64,000 bases of DNA from Pterobdella sp. o SKG-2022 (Eukaryota; Annelida; Clitellata; Hirudinida; Piscicolidae). Both the position numbers and the translations under genes were made by a program. Within the stretch, counting starts at the first letter, position 1. Every line of letters starts with the position of its first letter. Positions 11,301 to 33,000 of this stretch are shown in pieces. Below the pieces are notes generated by a model. That model had not been told where the DNA came from and made no database searches. It saw only the letters and a list, made by a program, of their open reading frames with translations. Location: assembly GCA_964035795.1 (NCBI GenBank), contig OZ038320.1:5735895-5799894 (forward strand), written 5' to 3'.

Positions 11301-14300
11301 TTACGGTTATTATTATTGCTATTGTAGTTTCCATTGCTTTCGTTATTTTTAGTTTCCCTTATGTTATTATTTGTGTTATTTTTAGTATTATTATCATTGT
11401 TATTAACGTTGTTGTCATTGTAATTACGAAGGTAGCTATTTTTTTCATTTCTCAAGTTATCTGCTACACATTGACTTTGCTTGTTTTCACAATGTTTCGC
11501 GTTAGTTTCATTGCACTGTAAATCTTTGTAGTTTATACTTTTATAATTTTGAGAGGAATTTTCCTTGCACCTTTTTCTACCTTCGAGAATATTTTCTTCG
11601 CTTTTTATTCGTCTGCAAACCTGAATAATTATATTATAACTCAATAACATGAATAAAAATGCAAATTATACTTGCATAACAAATTGAACATATACCTACT
11701 TTTAAAATTGTAAACCCGTGATGCCGGGTGTGTATTTTGCCATAAGAACATGAAACTATAGAGCAATATCACAGTTTTCAGGTTATAACATCAACGTATA
11801 AACGTAGATAGTTTTAGTATAAAGAGAAAGATAGTTCTAGACTGGTACCTTGCATGATAAAAACTGAATTCAAAAGATTGCCGGAAGGGTAGCAAAAATA
11901 TTCTTGCCTTTGTTAAACAAAACCTATCTATCTAGACTATACTAAAGCTCAAGGTTTTCTTATCAAAGTTTTATAGAGTTGTTTGAAAAAAGAAGCGCTT
12001 AATAGGTTTTTTCCGTTTTCAATTTAGTAATCTAGCTCTTGAGGAGTTTGCCCGAGAATGATTTGAAAAAATAATAGAAAAACAAAGCTTAACCTGCATA
12101 ATGGCTTCCATAGTATCCTCCATTCCACTCAATCCTCTTATAAAACTATCATCTTCAACCATTGAGATAGAATCACTTTTGCTTAGTCTTAAGCGACTGT
12201 TGTTTGGTCTGTTGAGAGTTTTTACCTCTTCATTTGAAGGCTTGCTTCCCAAACTCTTCGTCTCATACCTCGTCGCATTTTTTTGTAATTTTTTCTCAAA
12301 ACTTGCCTTACTACTTTTAACATCGTTTGAATTTTTTGATTCTAAGCTGTCAAGGGGTTTATCTGAAGAATCTGATAAGTTGCTTCCGATTACGTTATCA
12401 TAGTTTTCATAGATTGGTATGCTGTTATCGCTTTCATCTTTAATGCTAACAGAATGATTAAAAATGGTTATCGTGGTTTTTGATAGGTATCTTTTGATTG
12501 GTTTTTGAATGGCGGAGAGAAGGAGCTTATATTTGGTGAGTCGTTGGAAGGGTGTTACGATGAGATCTGTCAACTTCAGTCTTTTGCATTTTGGTTGTGA
12601 TTCTGCCCACTGAAATTAAATTAAATTGAGAGCAATAAATCTGATGAGACATTTTATCTATGTTCATTTTGAATATTTAGAACAAAACATAAATGAAACT
12701 AGCCAAGATGAAAGTCCTAAAGAGAGGGTTGCTTTTGAAAGAGTCTTTGATGTATTTCCTACAAGTCTCCTGTTCCAAACAAAACTTTTTGTATGGCTCA
12801 AAGACGTGTTCAAACTACAATTATATATGTTTTTTTTGGTTATTTGTTAATATTAATTTGTGGCTAATGAAATAGTTACAAAGGTTAAAAAATGCATGAT
12901 AGGTTATAACCAAAATGACCTTATCCATTTTTTTTTACATCATAGCCAGCAAGATTTTAGTTCGTGTGATTCCTATTTCCTACCTACCACAAAGAGGCAA
13001 TCGTACTTATTCCATAAATAACAAATTTTGCAATTAGTTACCCAATAAAAAAATCAATGTAAAACAACAAACCGCTAGAAAACCATCTTTGAGGCTTGAT
13101 GGATTAAGAGGAGTCTTTTTAGATCGAGACATCAGTAGTACTTTTCTTACGTAACTTACCCAGAAGTGACATGAGGAGTAATACACATCTGTTATGTTAC
13201 TGCAGAGTTTCTCCACTTCAATCTAAAAAAGTTTGTCCAAGGTTAATCAAAGATTAGAGAAATAGCAGAAAATACATAATAAAGTGAGCAAATACAATAA
13301 AAATAGAAAATTATTAGTGTGCCTAATAAATGATCTTTAATGTAATATTAAAAAAATGTTTATGAGTAAAAGCTTGATTCGGGCTCAATAAAATCTTCAA
13401 AATATGTTACTTCGTTAAGGATCAGATCGTTTTGGAGATTAAAGAGACAGGAAACAAACAACTGAGAAATGGTAGTAAAAATTAATTTTACTCATCAGAC
13501 ACCTTATGTATGTTTTGTATAGCCATTAAACTTTAAAAACATCAATTGAGGATTCATACATTTCTTTAAAAGAAAAGCTATAGTTTTCGATAAGTATAGC
13601 CTCATCATAAAACATTAGCATAACAGGCTAATGTTTTATGATAATAGAGCTAAAATTTCAAACTATTTCAGAGCTTCAGGAAATTTTGATAAGAACCATT
13701 TAGTTCACAATTTTCATAAACTTTCACAAAAACAACCCACTCACATCAAGAATGACTTTCAACTTCTCAATATATTCCACTTCAGTGAGTAGTAATTCCC
13801 ATACAGCTTCTTGCTGAGATTTCTCATGAGGGTTTAACTCGATATCACCAGAAACCAGCTCGCTCCAATGGTTTTCTAGTTTGAAAACTTTCGGGTCATA
13901 TTTTGGTCTGCCTAGAACGATAAGATCAGGCATTTTTGGTAAGCCGTTTTTGTCGTAAGATAATAAGATTTTTAGGAGTTGTTCTTGTTTGTCGATTTGA
14001 GGATTCAACTGTGAAGTTTTGTAGTTGTTTTTAGCTTTAAAAGATTGTGGAAAATTTCTATTAGAAATTTCATATCAAATTCTGCATTGTACATAAAATT
14101 TCATAGAGATCTCATTACTAGATTATAAGAATGCTAAAGAAGTCCAAAAATATATCATTTCAATAAGCATATATTATTGCTTTCAAAGTAAGTGATTCAA
14201 TATAAACTGATATACTCAATCGTGTTAGAGGAAACCATTAGATTAAACACAAGATTAAACTTACTATATATTTATATATATAACACATGTATCCACAAAG

Positions 14301-17300
14301 GTTACTAACTTTGGAAAAAGACCCAAAGAGAGAATGCAGTTTGCTTTTGGAAGAGTTTTTAGATTTGTAACCATCATCAAATCTCATATCTTCTAAACTG
14401 GCCATTATTTTGGACCTGGTCATCTTAAATATGAAACGATAATTATAAAAATAAAAAATTTGAAAAAATTTATACTTCGATTATAATATGATTTGGAGAT
14501 ATACATTTTTTTATTAATACTAAATGGTTGAAAGATGATCGAGGTGTCTCAACCAGAAAAGCCTTCCAACTTCTTTCATAGATACGGGTTCAAATCCTAA
14601 TATTCCCAACGCACTTTGCTTCGATCGACTCATTAAAATAGAAAATCCTTCTAATTTACCCAGAATAGGTTTAACTCTTAATGAATATGCATATAAAAGA
14701 CTTACCGAAGTACAGCTTTTTCTTTGTTCTCTGGTTAGTGTAACAGACGGTATCTTCAAAGACGTAGGTTTTCGCTTTGCTGTTTAATATTAACATAGTT
14801 ATTGGCTTGAACTCCCATTATGCCATAACTTTATTTATAGTTAAATGATATGAAATTAGGTTATTTCTACTTATAAACATTTTGTTTTAATTTAACTTAC
14901 TAGCTCTGTCAACGTAATTTTTTTGTTTCCGCTTAGTTTAAAAATTTTTTTGAATCATCCTAATTCCCAATAAAAATTTAACCACATAAAACACGTGCGA
15001 ATAAATTAAAGACTTATTCAAAAATTGTACAACTAACCTACACTATAACCCCAACATTAAACTTAAAAAACCCCTAAATCTAAATAAACTCATACCCCTA
15101 ACCAAACTCCCAAATACAGTTATACACCCCTAACCTTTAACCCATAGAACACTCCTAGCAAGCAAGAGAGCATTGGAGGATAGAGGAAGGGGTGTTTTAG
15201 ATGATTCTAGATAGACCTCTATGCCTTCCATTGAGTACCCTCTGATGGCTATATGGGGAGCTATGGCTTCTCTGAAGAAATAAAATATAAAAATAAATAA
15301 CAAAAAACATAATAATATGAATAATAATAATAACCAATAATAAAAATTTATTGATTTATATTATAAAAATAATAATTAATAATAAAAATAGTATTAATTA
15401 TTTAAAATAACAATAATACAGATTCCAAAAAAAAAATATAGAAATTTTAATAAAGAATTGATATTGTTAGAGTAGGAGAATAGTTTATAAAAAGGTTTAC
15501 GATTCTTACATGAAATTTTCATCGATTCAAATTTTTCAAAAAATTTAGTTTTTCATTTTATATGCTTTTTTGAAAACAATCGATATTCAAACGTGGGATA
15601 AAAATCAGAATAGAAAAACCAAGATTCCAAAGTCTTTTGAAGCTCAGTTGTATAAAGCAGTTATACTTTGAAGTCCTAAGAGGCAATTAAGTAATGATAA
15701 AAACAAATAATTTGTCAGACTGATGACGATAAAAAACTAGAAGTTAATAAAAACAATAATAATGATGATGAATATTTATTTGAAACCTTGGATCAGAAGC
15801 TTACTCTGATTAGGATTATAACTTTTTAATTATTTCACCACCCCTAGATTAGTGTTTTATAACGTTTTTTGCACGTACTTGAAATTTCCATGCTGAATAA
15901 ATATAAAATTCTCATAAATATTCATCAATGCATATAAAAATGCTGAATACATATAAATTGTTCTTCTAGGGTTCAAACCCTGGTCTAGGTAACGTATTCA
16001 AAGCCTCACTTGCTTACCTACCTTACTGAATAAACACATTATAATACTCACTCTAATGTTTGCCCATTAGAAATAGAAACAACATCTGTATCATCACAAT
16101 CAGCAAGTTTATTTGTGTCGGCATTGTTGTTTTCGTTAGTGTTGGTGTCCTCTTTTTTGGTAGGGCCGTTTGTGTCTAAGATCTTGAGCAGAAACTGTTC
16201 GTTTGATTCTGAGCACTATGAATTGATTTTTTATTAACTTTATTAGGTTTTAAGTATGTTTTAATTAATGTATAATTTTTTCTTATTTATCCTCATTATT
16301 TATAACTTTGTTTTTGATAAATCATAATGAATAGGTTGAAAAATTTAATGAAATCTACAAACTTTTCGTCTGATTTTCTTTTTATCGAGAGATGCATATT
16401 TATTGAAAAGTTGAAACTTTGATTTTGATGTCTCAGGTGTGAGCGGGTGATTAAAGCTACGACGAAGGGAAAATGGCGAGGTTAGCTTGAAACTGTTGCC
16501 ACTGTTAACACTGCTGCATGCTGGAGATTGAAGGGGAGAGAGTGTTTGAGAAGCTTCATAGCCGTTATATAGTCTTAGTCTAAGCTTGTCTTTTTTGTTA
16601 AAAGAGTTGTAAGTTTCGTTATCACAAATCTTTGAATCAGTGCTTTTTTCACTTTTGTACGTAGATTTGAATGATCTTAACGATTCTTTGTCGGTTTTAT
16701 CATCAGCGTATAAACTTTCTTTACTCAAATTCTTTCTCGAATTTGTAAGTGATTTTATAAAATTTTTCAATGAATTGGACTGCTTTGAAAGGTTGGTTGT
16801 ACTGCCAGTAAAACTAGGATAAGAATCAGAAAGAAGCTGGTCTGCAGATGATGATTTAGATTCTGGTTTTGGAGACTTGGGCCTACGCAGTATCCCAGAA
16901 GGAGGTAGTCTTGTTGACGGCTCCACGTCCGGACTTTCTACTGTCAAGCATTTCAGCTTTGGGTCTGTTAAGCTTCTATTTGTAACCTTTCAGATATTAT
17001 TTTGAACTTAAGTTAGTTGTCAGAAAGATGAAGTAATTCAGTAAAATAAACGGTCTAATAAAATTTTGTAAAAAAGTAATAGGGATATTAAAGCATTTTG
17101 TTTGAATGAGAAATTTTTTCATAATAAATTATTCAAATAACAAACTTTATTTCTTTTGATCCGCACAGCCTTCTTCCTGTGTAACCTTGTGTTAAACAAT
17201 CTGCAATTTAAAAAAAAACTTCCATAAAATCCTCATTAATGTTTTTATCAAACGTTTACTAAAAATAATTATAAAACATTATTTGAACTAAACCGGCTAT

Positions 17301-18476
17301 GGGAGCGAATTATATTGAAAAAATTTTTAATAAAAATGTGTTATAATGAATGCCATACCATTTTATAATAAACTATCCATGAAGCATAAAGTAAGTTACT
17401 GAATAATGCTACTCACTTGTCTTTAAACTCATCCTCTTGATCACCATCACTAAACGATGGTTTCTTGACTAGAGAGGGTTTTCTTTCTGCATAGTCTGCA
17501 ATAAAATATTAGTAAATCCATAACAACTCGATATAATTCAACATATGTTACTAAGCTCAAAATACATATCTGATCATTTTGCTTGTAACGCTAATACTTA
17601 GAGATTGTGTAGTAAAAACAATTAAAATTGAAAATCTACCAAGTTCATTTAAGTTAGTTGTTTGGGACATGGAGTATTGCAAAATACTAGTTCAATTTTT
17701 TCACATTAATGTTTCACTAATGATGCTAATTGGACAACACCAGGATATTATATATGAACAGTATTATGTAATTAGACCTGTGCTTAAGGCTCTAACCGAA
17801 ATCAATTTGCTGTTACTAAACTCTACATATTACCTTCAACTGAGTTATGATTTGAAAAAGCTTATTTGAAAAGAGTTTGTATTTTTTTTTACATAGATCA
17901 AAGATTGGTATGAATTCATCAAAAAACACTTCCACCAATAAAAGCTATTTTATCATCAGCATTATCTTCACATAAAATTTATATCCCGAGTATTGATGTA
18001 GGCAATAACAATATCAAGCATTTAATTAGAAAAAATTTAAAAAACAAGATATAAGTTTGAATACGTTTGGACACAGTTCTAATGCGGACGAACCTCGTTA
18101 CTTATTTATTGATTTATTTCAATATTCTAGCAAAATTATTTGTTCGAACTTAGTTAGACGTGTGAATACCAACTGATTTTTTTATTAAAATTCGAAAAGT
18201 TTTGTGAAATTTTTCTAGCTTGTTGAGAAATCCGGATTTTTGTTGTTCGGATTACTGAAAGTCTTGTGTGATTTAAAAAAAATAGTGAAAAATTTACAAA
18301 ATTCATTTAAGAAACTCATTTTAAAAACATTTTTTTATCGTGAAACATAGAGGTAATTATCCCTTTGTTTTGGTGAAGCCCTGTAAAACATATCTACTGC
18401 ACTGCCCAAACACCAATTCTGGACGGCTGATGGCAGACTTACATACATTTACAAACAGAACATGATGAGCTGTCAT
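6851..18476 (-). CDS. PLEKHG5: PLEKHG5-like Rho guanine nucleotide exchange factor, 20 exons
   Basis: The family activates RhoA at membranes and junctions and acts in autophagy and cell migration. Exons (minus): 18476-18443 (tentative start), 17495-17417, 17200-17146, 16986-16363, 16215-16052, 15271-15135, 14779-14706, 14423-14310, 14008-13745, 13461-13411, 13222-13073, 12814-12689, 12609-12094, 11620-11051, 10766-10626, 10212-10102, 9904-9833, 9458-9395, 9311-9208, 8353-6851. All phases agree and the total is 4953 nt (1650 aa). Order: N-terminal basic region, Ras-binding-like fold, DH, PH, Ser-rich tail. The DH core shows QQEAVWELLLTEVEYI and PFQRLTKYKLLL; the PH shows VHCFIFSDMFLITRP and LLYLNEFN. 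It is longer than vertebrate members because of low-complexity insertions. The first exon (11 codons) and the 12689 donor are the weakest parts. Confidence 0.9.
9208..10212 (-). CDS. PLEKHG5: PH-domain exons of the PLEKHG5-like gene
   Basis: Five exons: 10212-10102 (LVFDGPIRMKEASAGK), 9904-9833 (IDVHCFIFSDMFLI), 9458-9395 (IVKPPMRLDRLVFKPL), 9311-9208 (FVLLYLNEFNLVQSV, ending WVEALTNAQ), preceded by the DH-PH linker in 10766-10626. These match the PLEKHG5 PH strand by strand, including the terminal Trp helix. The domain binds phosphoinositides and assists DH action. Confidence 0.92.
10626..14008 (-). CDS. PLEKHG5: DH (RhoGEF) exons of the PLEKHG5-like gene
   Basis: The DH domain is spread over 14008-13745 (CR1, QQEAVWELLLTEVEYIEKL), 13461-13411 (LFVSCLFNLQNDL), 13222-13073 (EVEKLCSNITDVY), 12814-12689 (FEHVFEPYKKFC, NPLFRTFIL), 12609-12094 (CR3 helix, LTDLIVTPFQRLTKYKLLL) and 10766-10626 (SVEKFVKQVNLLMRQ). 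Between the CR3 helix and the SVEKF helix the gene carries about 340 extra residues of Ser/Asn/Asp-rich sequence, in the 3' part of 12609-12094 and all of 11620-11051. In relatives those helices are about a dozen residues apart. Confidence 0.9.
11051..11620 (-). CDS. PLEKHG5: 570-nt Asn-rich phase-0 exon inside the DH domain
   Basis: A symmetrical (phase 0 to 0) exon of 190 codons bounded by ATTATTCAG and ATG|GTGAGT. It encodes a Cys/Lys start, long Asn tracts, then an Asp-rich block (DEYDDYDND) and a helix-like end (LVQKEDLEVM). Skipping it keeps the frame, and the upstream exon also ends in a helix-like segment (MEDTMEAIMQ) that fits the family equally well before IKSVEKF. It may be a cassette exon; that is inference. 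Confidence 0.7.
13604..13642. repeat. perfect 16-bp inverted repeat
   Basis: ATCATAAAACATTAGC (13604-13619) and its exact reverse complement (13627-13642) are separated by 7 nt, in an intron of the PLEKHG5-like gene between 13745 and 13461. It could form a hairpin; no function is known. Confidence 0.95.
14518..14600 (+). mobile_element. possible decayed tRNA-derived element
   Basis: A perfect B-box consensus GGTTCAAATCC (14587-14597) lies about 60 bp after an A box-like TACTAAATGGTTGAAAG, in a PLEKHG5-like intron on the opposite strand. The spacing suits a tRNA with a long variable arm. No cloverleaf was confirmed. Confidence 0.35.
15135..16215 (-). CDS. PLEKHG5: Ras-binding-like domain exons of the PLEKHG5-like gene
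   Basis: Exon 16215-16052 ends ISNGQTLE and exon 15271-15135 continues EAIAPHIAIRGYSMEGIEVY, then LESSKTPLPLS and VLWVKA across the junction to 14779. This corresponds to the ubiquitin-like fold of PLEKHG5 (its IYLDQSNTPLSL and YLRVKA region). The donor after WVKG (GTTAGG, 15134-15133) is followed by several intronic G-runs. Confidence 0.85.
15965..16000 (+). mobile_element. B-box tRNA-like remnant
   Basis: A perfect B box GGTTCAAACCC (15970-15980) continues as TGGTCTAGGTAACGTATTC, and the same continuation with changes follows the B box at 52088-52098. The two are probably remnants of one tRNA-derived SINE family. Confidence 0.35.
16363..16986 (-). CDS. PLEKHG5: Ser/Lys-rich 208-codon exon of the PLEKHG5-like gene
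   Basis: A phase 0 to 0 exon. Its start (TDPKLKC, then VESPDVEPSTRLPP) aligns with the conserved N-terminal PLEKHG5 segment; the remaining roughly 170 residues are Ser/Lys/Asn-rich low complexity not expected in relatives, with possible phosphosites (RRPKSPKPES, LSPLQSPACSS). It ends RRK before a GTTTGT donor. Confidence 0.8.
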
Positions 18477-18914
18477 TTTTAAAATTTTGAAACAAAACAA
18501 ATTTCTCTCTTAATTACTTCAAATATACCAAAAAAACTAGAAAACAAAAAAATTTCTAGATTTAGAATGGGATTGTGTGCTTGTGAAGGCGTGAGAATGC
18601 CAAGCTGTTGGACGTTAATGTTTTTATTCCCATAAAAAATGAAAATTTCAATGAATACAAACTATAAAAGCATATTTTCCATCAAGTATTTAGTATAAAA
18701 TAATCTTAATAATCAATTTCCTTTTGTTGAAATTATGCAAACTTTTGAAAAATTAAAATTAGAAAAAATTCTATGATTTTTCAATTTTTGAAAATTAATG
18801 AAATTTAAAAAAAAATTATTCTGAAATTAAATGATATGAATTAGAATCGGGTTTTAAATAACATTTAGAAAAACCGGCTACGTGTATCATTATGTAAACA
18901 TCGTTTCGTCTGTA
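18477..18914. promoter_or_regulatory. putative bidirectional promoter region
   Basis: About 440 bp separate the predicted start codons of the minus-strand PLEKHG5-like gene and the plus-strand TANGO1-like gene. The stretch is very AT-rich, with no TATA or initiator motif I can defend. A shared promoter is inferred from head-to-head layout; an unseen 5' non-coding exon could move either start. Confidence 0.4.
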
Positions 18915-29999
<11,085 letters not shown>

Positions 30000-30066
30000 T
30001 CCAAATGAGTGATTTAGTTCAAAATAAGTTTTAATTAATGTGTGTTTAATTTGATTTAATAATTAA

Positions 30067-30076
30067 AATAAATAAA
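30067..30076 (+). terminator. poly(A) signal of the TANGO1-like gene
   Basis: Two overlapping AATAAA hexamers lie about 70 bp after the stop codon, on the coding strand. Confidence 0.7.
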
Positions 30077-33000
30077 ATCGAGGTTTCAACCAATAACAGT
30101 ATTTTGAATTGTTTTCTTTTTCATTTTTTAGTTGCAATTGCATTTGAAATTGCTATTGTTTTGACATTGAAATTTTAAATTCTATTATTACTATCTCTAC
30201 ACAAAAAATATTTATAATCTTCAGAAAAAAATAAATTTACCGCCCATTATCTTCATTCTCTACTAAAATTTCTACAAAGTATCGATTAGATTTATAAACT
30301 CGATACCAGATAAGTAATGGTATATTGTGAAGATCCATCAAGCGCTTTTGTTTTGAGATAACAGTTCAAGTGGTTCTGCATTTCGTACCATACTTCTACA
30401 GCGTCAATGACCTTTTTTTGCTAACTCTTTCACCCTTTGTCCTATAATAACCGCTTAACCTTTATGTGTGTCAAGCTATAATTTAAATAGATTTTAAGCA
30501 CAACATTTTTTATGAGTATTATGTTTCGTATAGTTCTATATATATTCAGTAATAAATAATCATGAATTAAATAAATTTTCAAAAATTTATGATCTAAAAA
30601 GTATCAATAATCTAGGCCGTCTGCTGTCAACCCCAGTTACTGGGACATGTACATATATAGAATCATTTTGTTGTGGATTTATTTTATTATAATTCTCGTC
30701 ATAACTCAATCATTATTATTGATGTTCCTCACTTTTGATTATTATTCTGAAATTAATTATTTTTTGGTTAATATTTGTCATTTATTAATTTATTTTTCAA
30801 ACTTTATAATTAATAAATTTTAAATAAAACTATCCAATATTTCTCCACAACTTCCATTAATGAAACAAAACAACAATAATTTAAATTCAAGTTTATTTTT
30901 ATTTATTTTATAATTTTTATCTTATTTGCGACAATCCTACTTGGGCTTTTCCATCAAAACTGCTACCCATCCATCAAAATTCGCAGGCAATAATAACGGT
31001 TTATTAAAGTTTCAACCCTTTGTTTTTGAATTTTAATACATTTAATAATTCAAGGTTGTTGCTATGTTCAAGAATTTCATATTGTTAATATATCTAATCA
31101 TTTTTACTTTTCAAAAATAGGTTAATTTAGTAATTACTAAGTTTTAGCACATTTAATAATTTTATATAGTTTAATTATTTAATATTTCATAGTTGATACA
31201 TCTTTGGACTATTGATTTTTTTTGAGTTCAGGTTTTTAAAACTGAAGTTTTTAATGAGCTTTAAAATATATATGAATCTTGATTCAGCAGTATATAAACT
31301 CAAAACTTAAAGATTAATTTTTAATGCATTCTTATAAACAGAACATTTTGATTTGGAATGGTGATTAGTGTCATAGACCACTTTTTTCATGACTTGTGAC
31401 GATTTCCTTTGGAGGATAAAGCATTATTTCTGCTTCAAACTTGATTTTATAAAAGGATATTTTTTATACTATATGAAGAATTATTAATATTTGAAACAAG
31501 TTTATTTAGAAAAAGTTCATTTGTTGGTTTATAATGCAAAATCATAGTGTTTTTAAAAACATGTTTTTCTATTGAAAAGCTGAACTAAGTAAGCTAGGAT
31601 GTACTAAAATACTGTAATAAATCGACGTTGAAAAATTGTTGAATATTTTTGATTAGTACTTCAAGATAGCTTTGATAAAAAAACTGAACTAGAAAAAAAG
31701 TAAAAACATTAAAAAACTGTGAAAATTGTTTAAATTCAAATTGGAATGAAATGCCCTTGGTATAAGATATATCAAGTTGAATATTTGAAATAAGCAACTA
31801 GACAAAACAAAAATTAGAAAACAAACTAGGAAGAAAATTTCAGAAACAATAAGAAAAGAGAATGGTACAAAAAATCTTTGGAATTAACAATAAAATTTAA
31901 ACAAAATTATTAAAAGAGAAATAAATAATATATAGAAAATATATTAATTATTAAAATTATAAAAAATGAATGATAATAATAATAAATAGAAATAATAAAA
32001 ATGAAAAATTATGAAATAACTTAAATAATAACGAAACTAATAATAAAAATAAAACTGATAGAAATATTTTAAAAAATTCAAAATAACAATAAGAAAACAC
32101 TAGAATGGGCACATCGTACTACACGTATATGTGGTGTGCCTTTAGTGCAGATGTGTGTGTATGTCTATATGTCTCTGCGTTTTTTTGGTTGTATTTTTTG
32201 GAATGTTCCTTTGACCTTATTGGTGTATTTTTTTGTTTTTTTTTGTGGGCTTTCATGGTTATGTTCGTAGAAAAGTATTTTTTCCAGTTGTGACTTTCTT
32301 GTCTTATTTGCGCTAAGTTATTTTTTAAATTTTGCTTTAAATTTTTTTTCCAATTTTTTTTTCTGTAGGGTATTTTTTCTATTTAATCATATCCTGGGTT
32401 TCATCAAACCTTGTTTTTTTGTGTTTTTTAGCTTCATTATTTCTTCTGTTTTTTATAATCATCTTTCAGTATTTTTCATTTCTTTATCATATTTAGGTTT
32501 TTTTCTTAGTCTTAGATTTTTTGCGTTTAACATTTAGAAAAAAATTTTTAATTTGTAGTCAAATAGCCATGAAATTTATACAAACAATTGAATGAATTCA
32601 TCATCAAAAGTGTTTTCACAGTTTTATTTTTTTTTCACTTTTTACTATTTTCTATTTTGATAGTTTTGCAGTATTTTTATATTTGCGTTTATTTAATTAA
32701 TAGTGTTATCTGTTTTGCTTTGCTATTTGTATACTTGTGGTAAATATATTTTTTGTGCTACCTTACTAAATTTTTATTGTTCCGTCCATTTTTTTTTCAT
32801 TCTTTTTGTTTCATTCAACATTGCTTCTAAGTCTTTTTGTTTTATTGCTCCAATTTTTTAAACAGTTTTCATACAATACAATAATGCAAATAGAATACTC
32901 TTTCCATATATCCTTTTACAAACGTGTCTCATTGGAAGGTGAAGCTCTTAAAAACATCTCAGTTCATTGAATCATCTGTTTTGTTACCACAGTTCATGGC

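Noticed and set aside
12626..12850. Plus-strand open frame
   Set aside because: It is the antisense of the well-supported DH-domain exon 12814-12689.
17579..17869. Plus-strand open frame upstream of the TANGO1-like start, considered as a missing SH3 exon
   Set aside because: No SH3 residues, no splice sites in phase, and composition like the surrounding intron.
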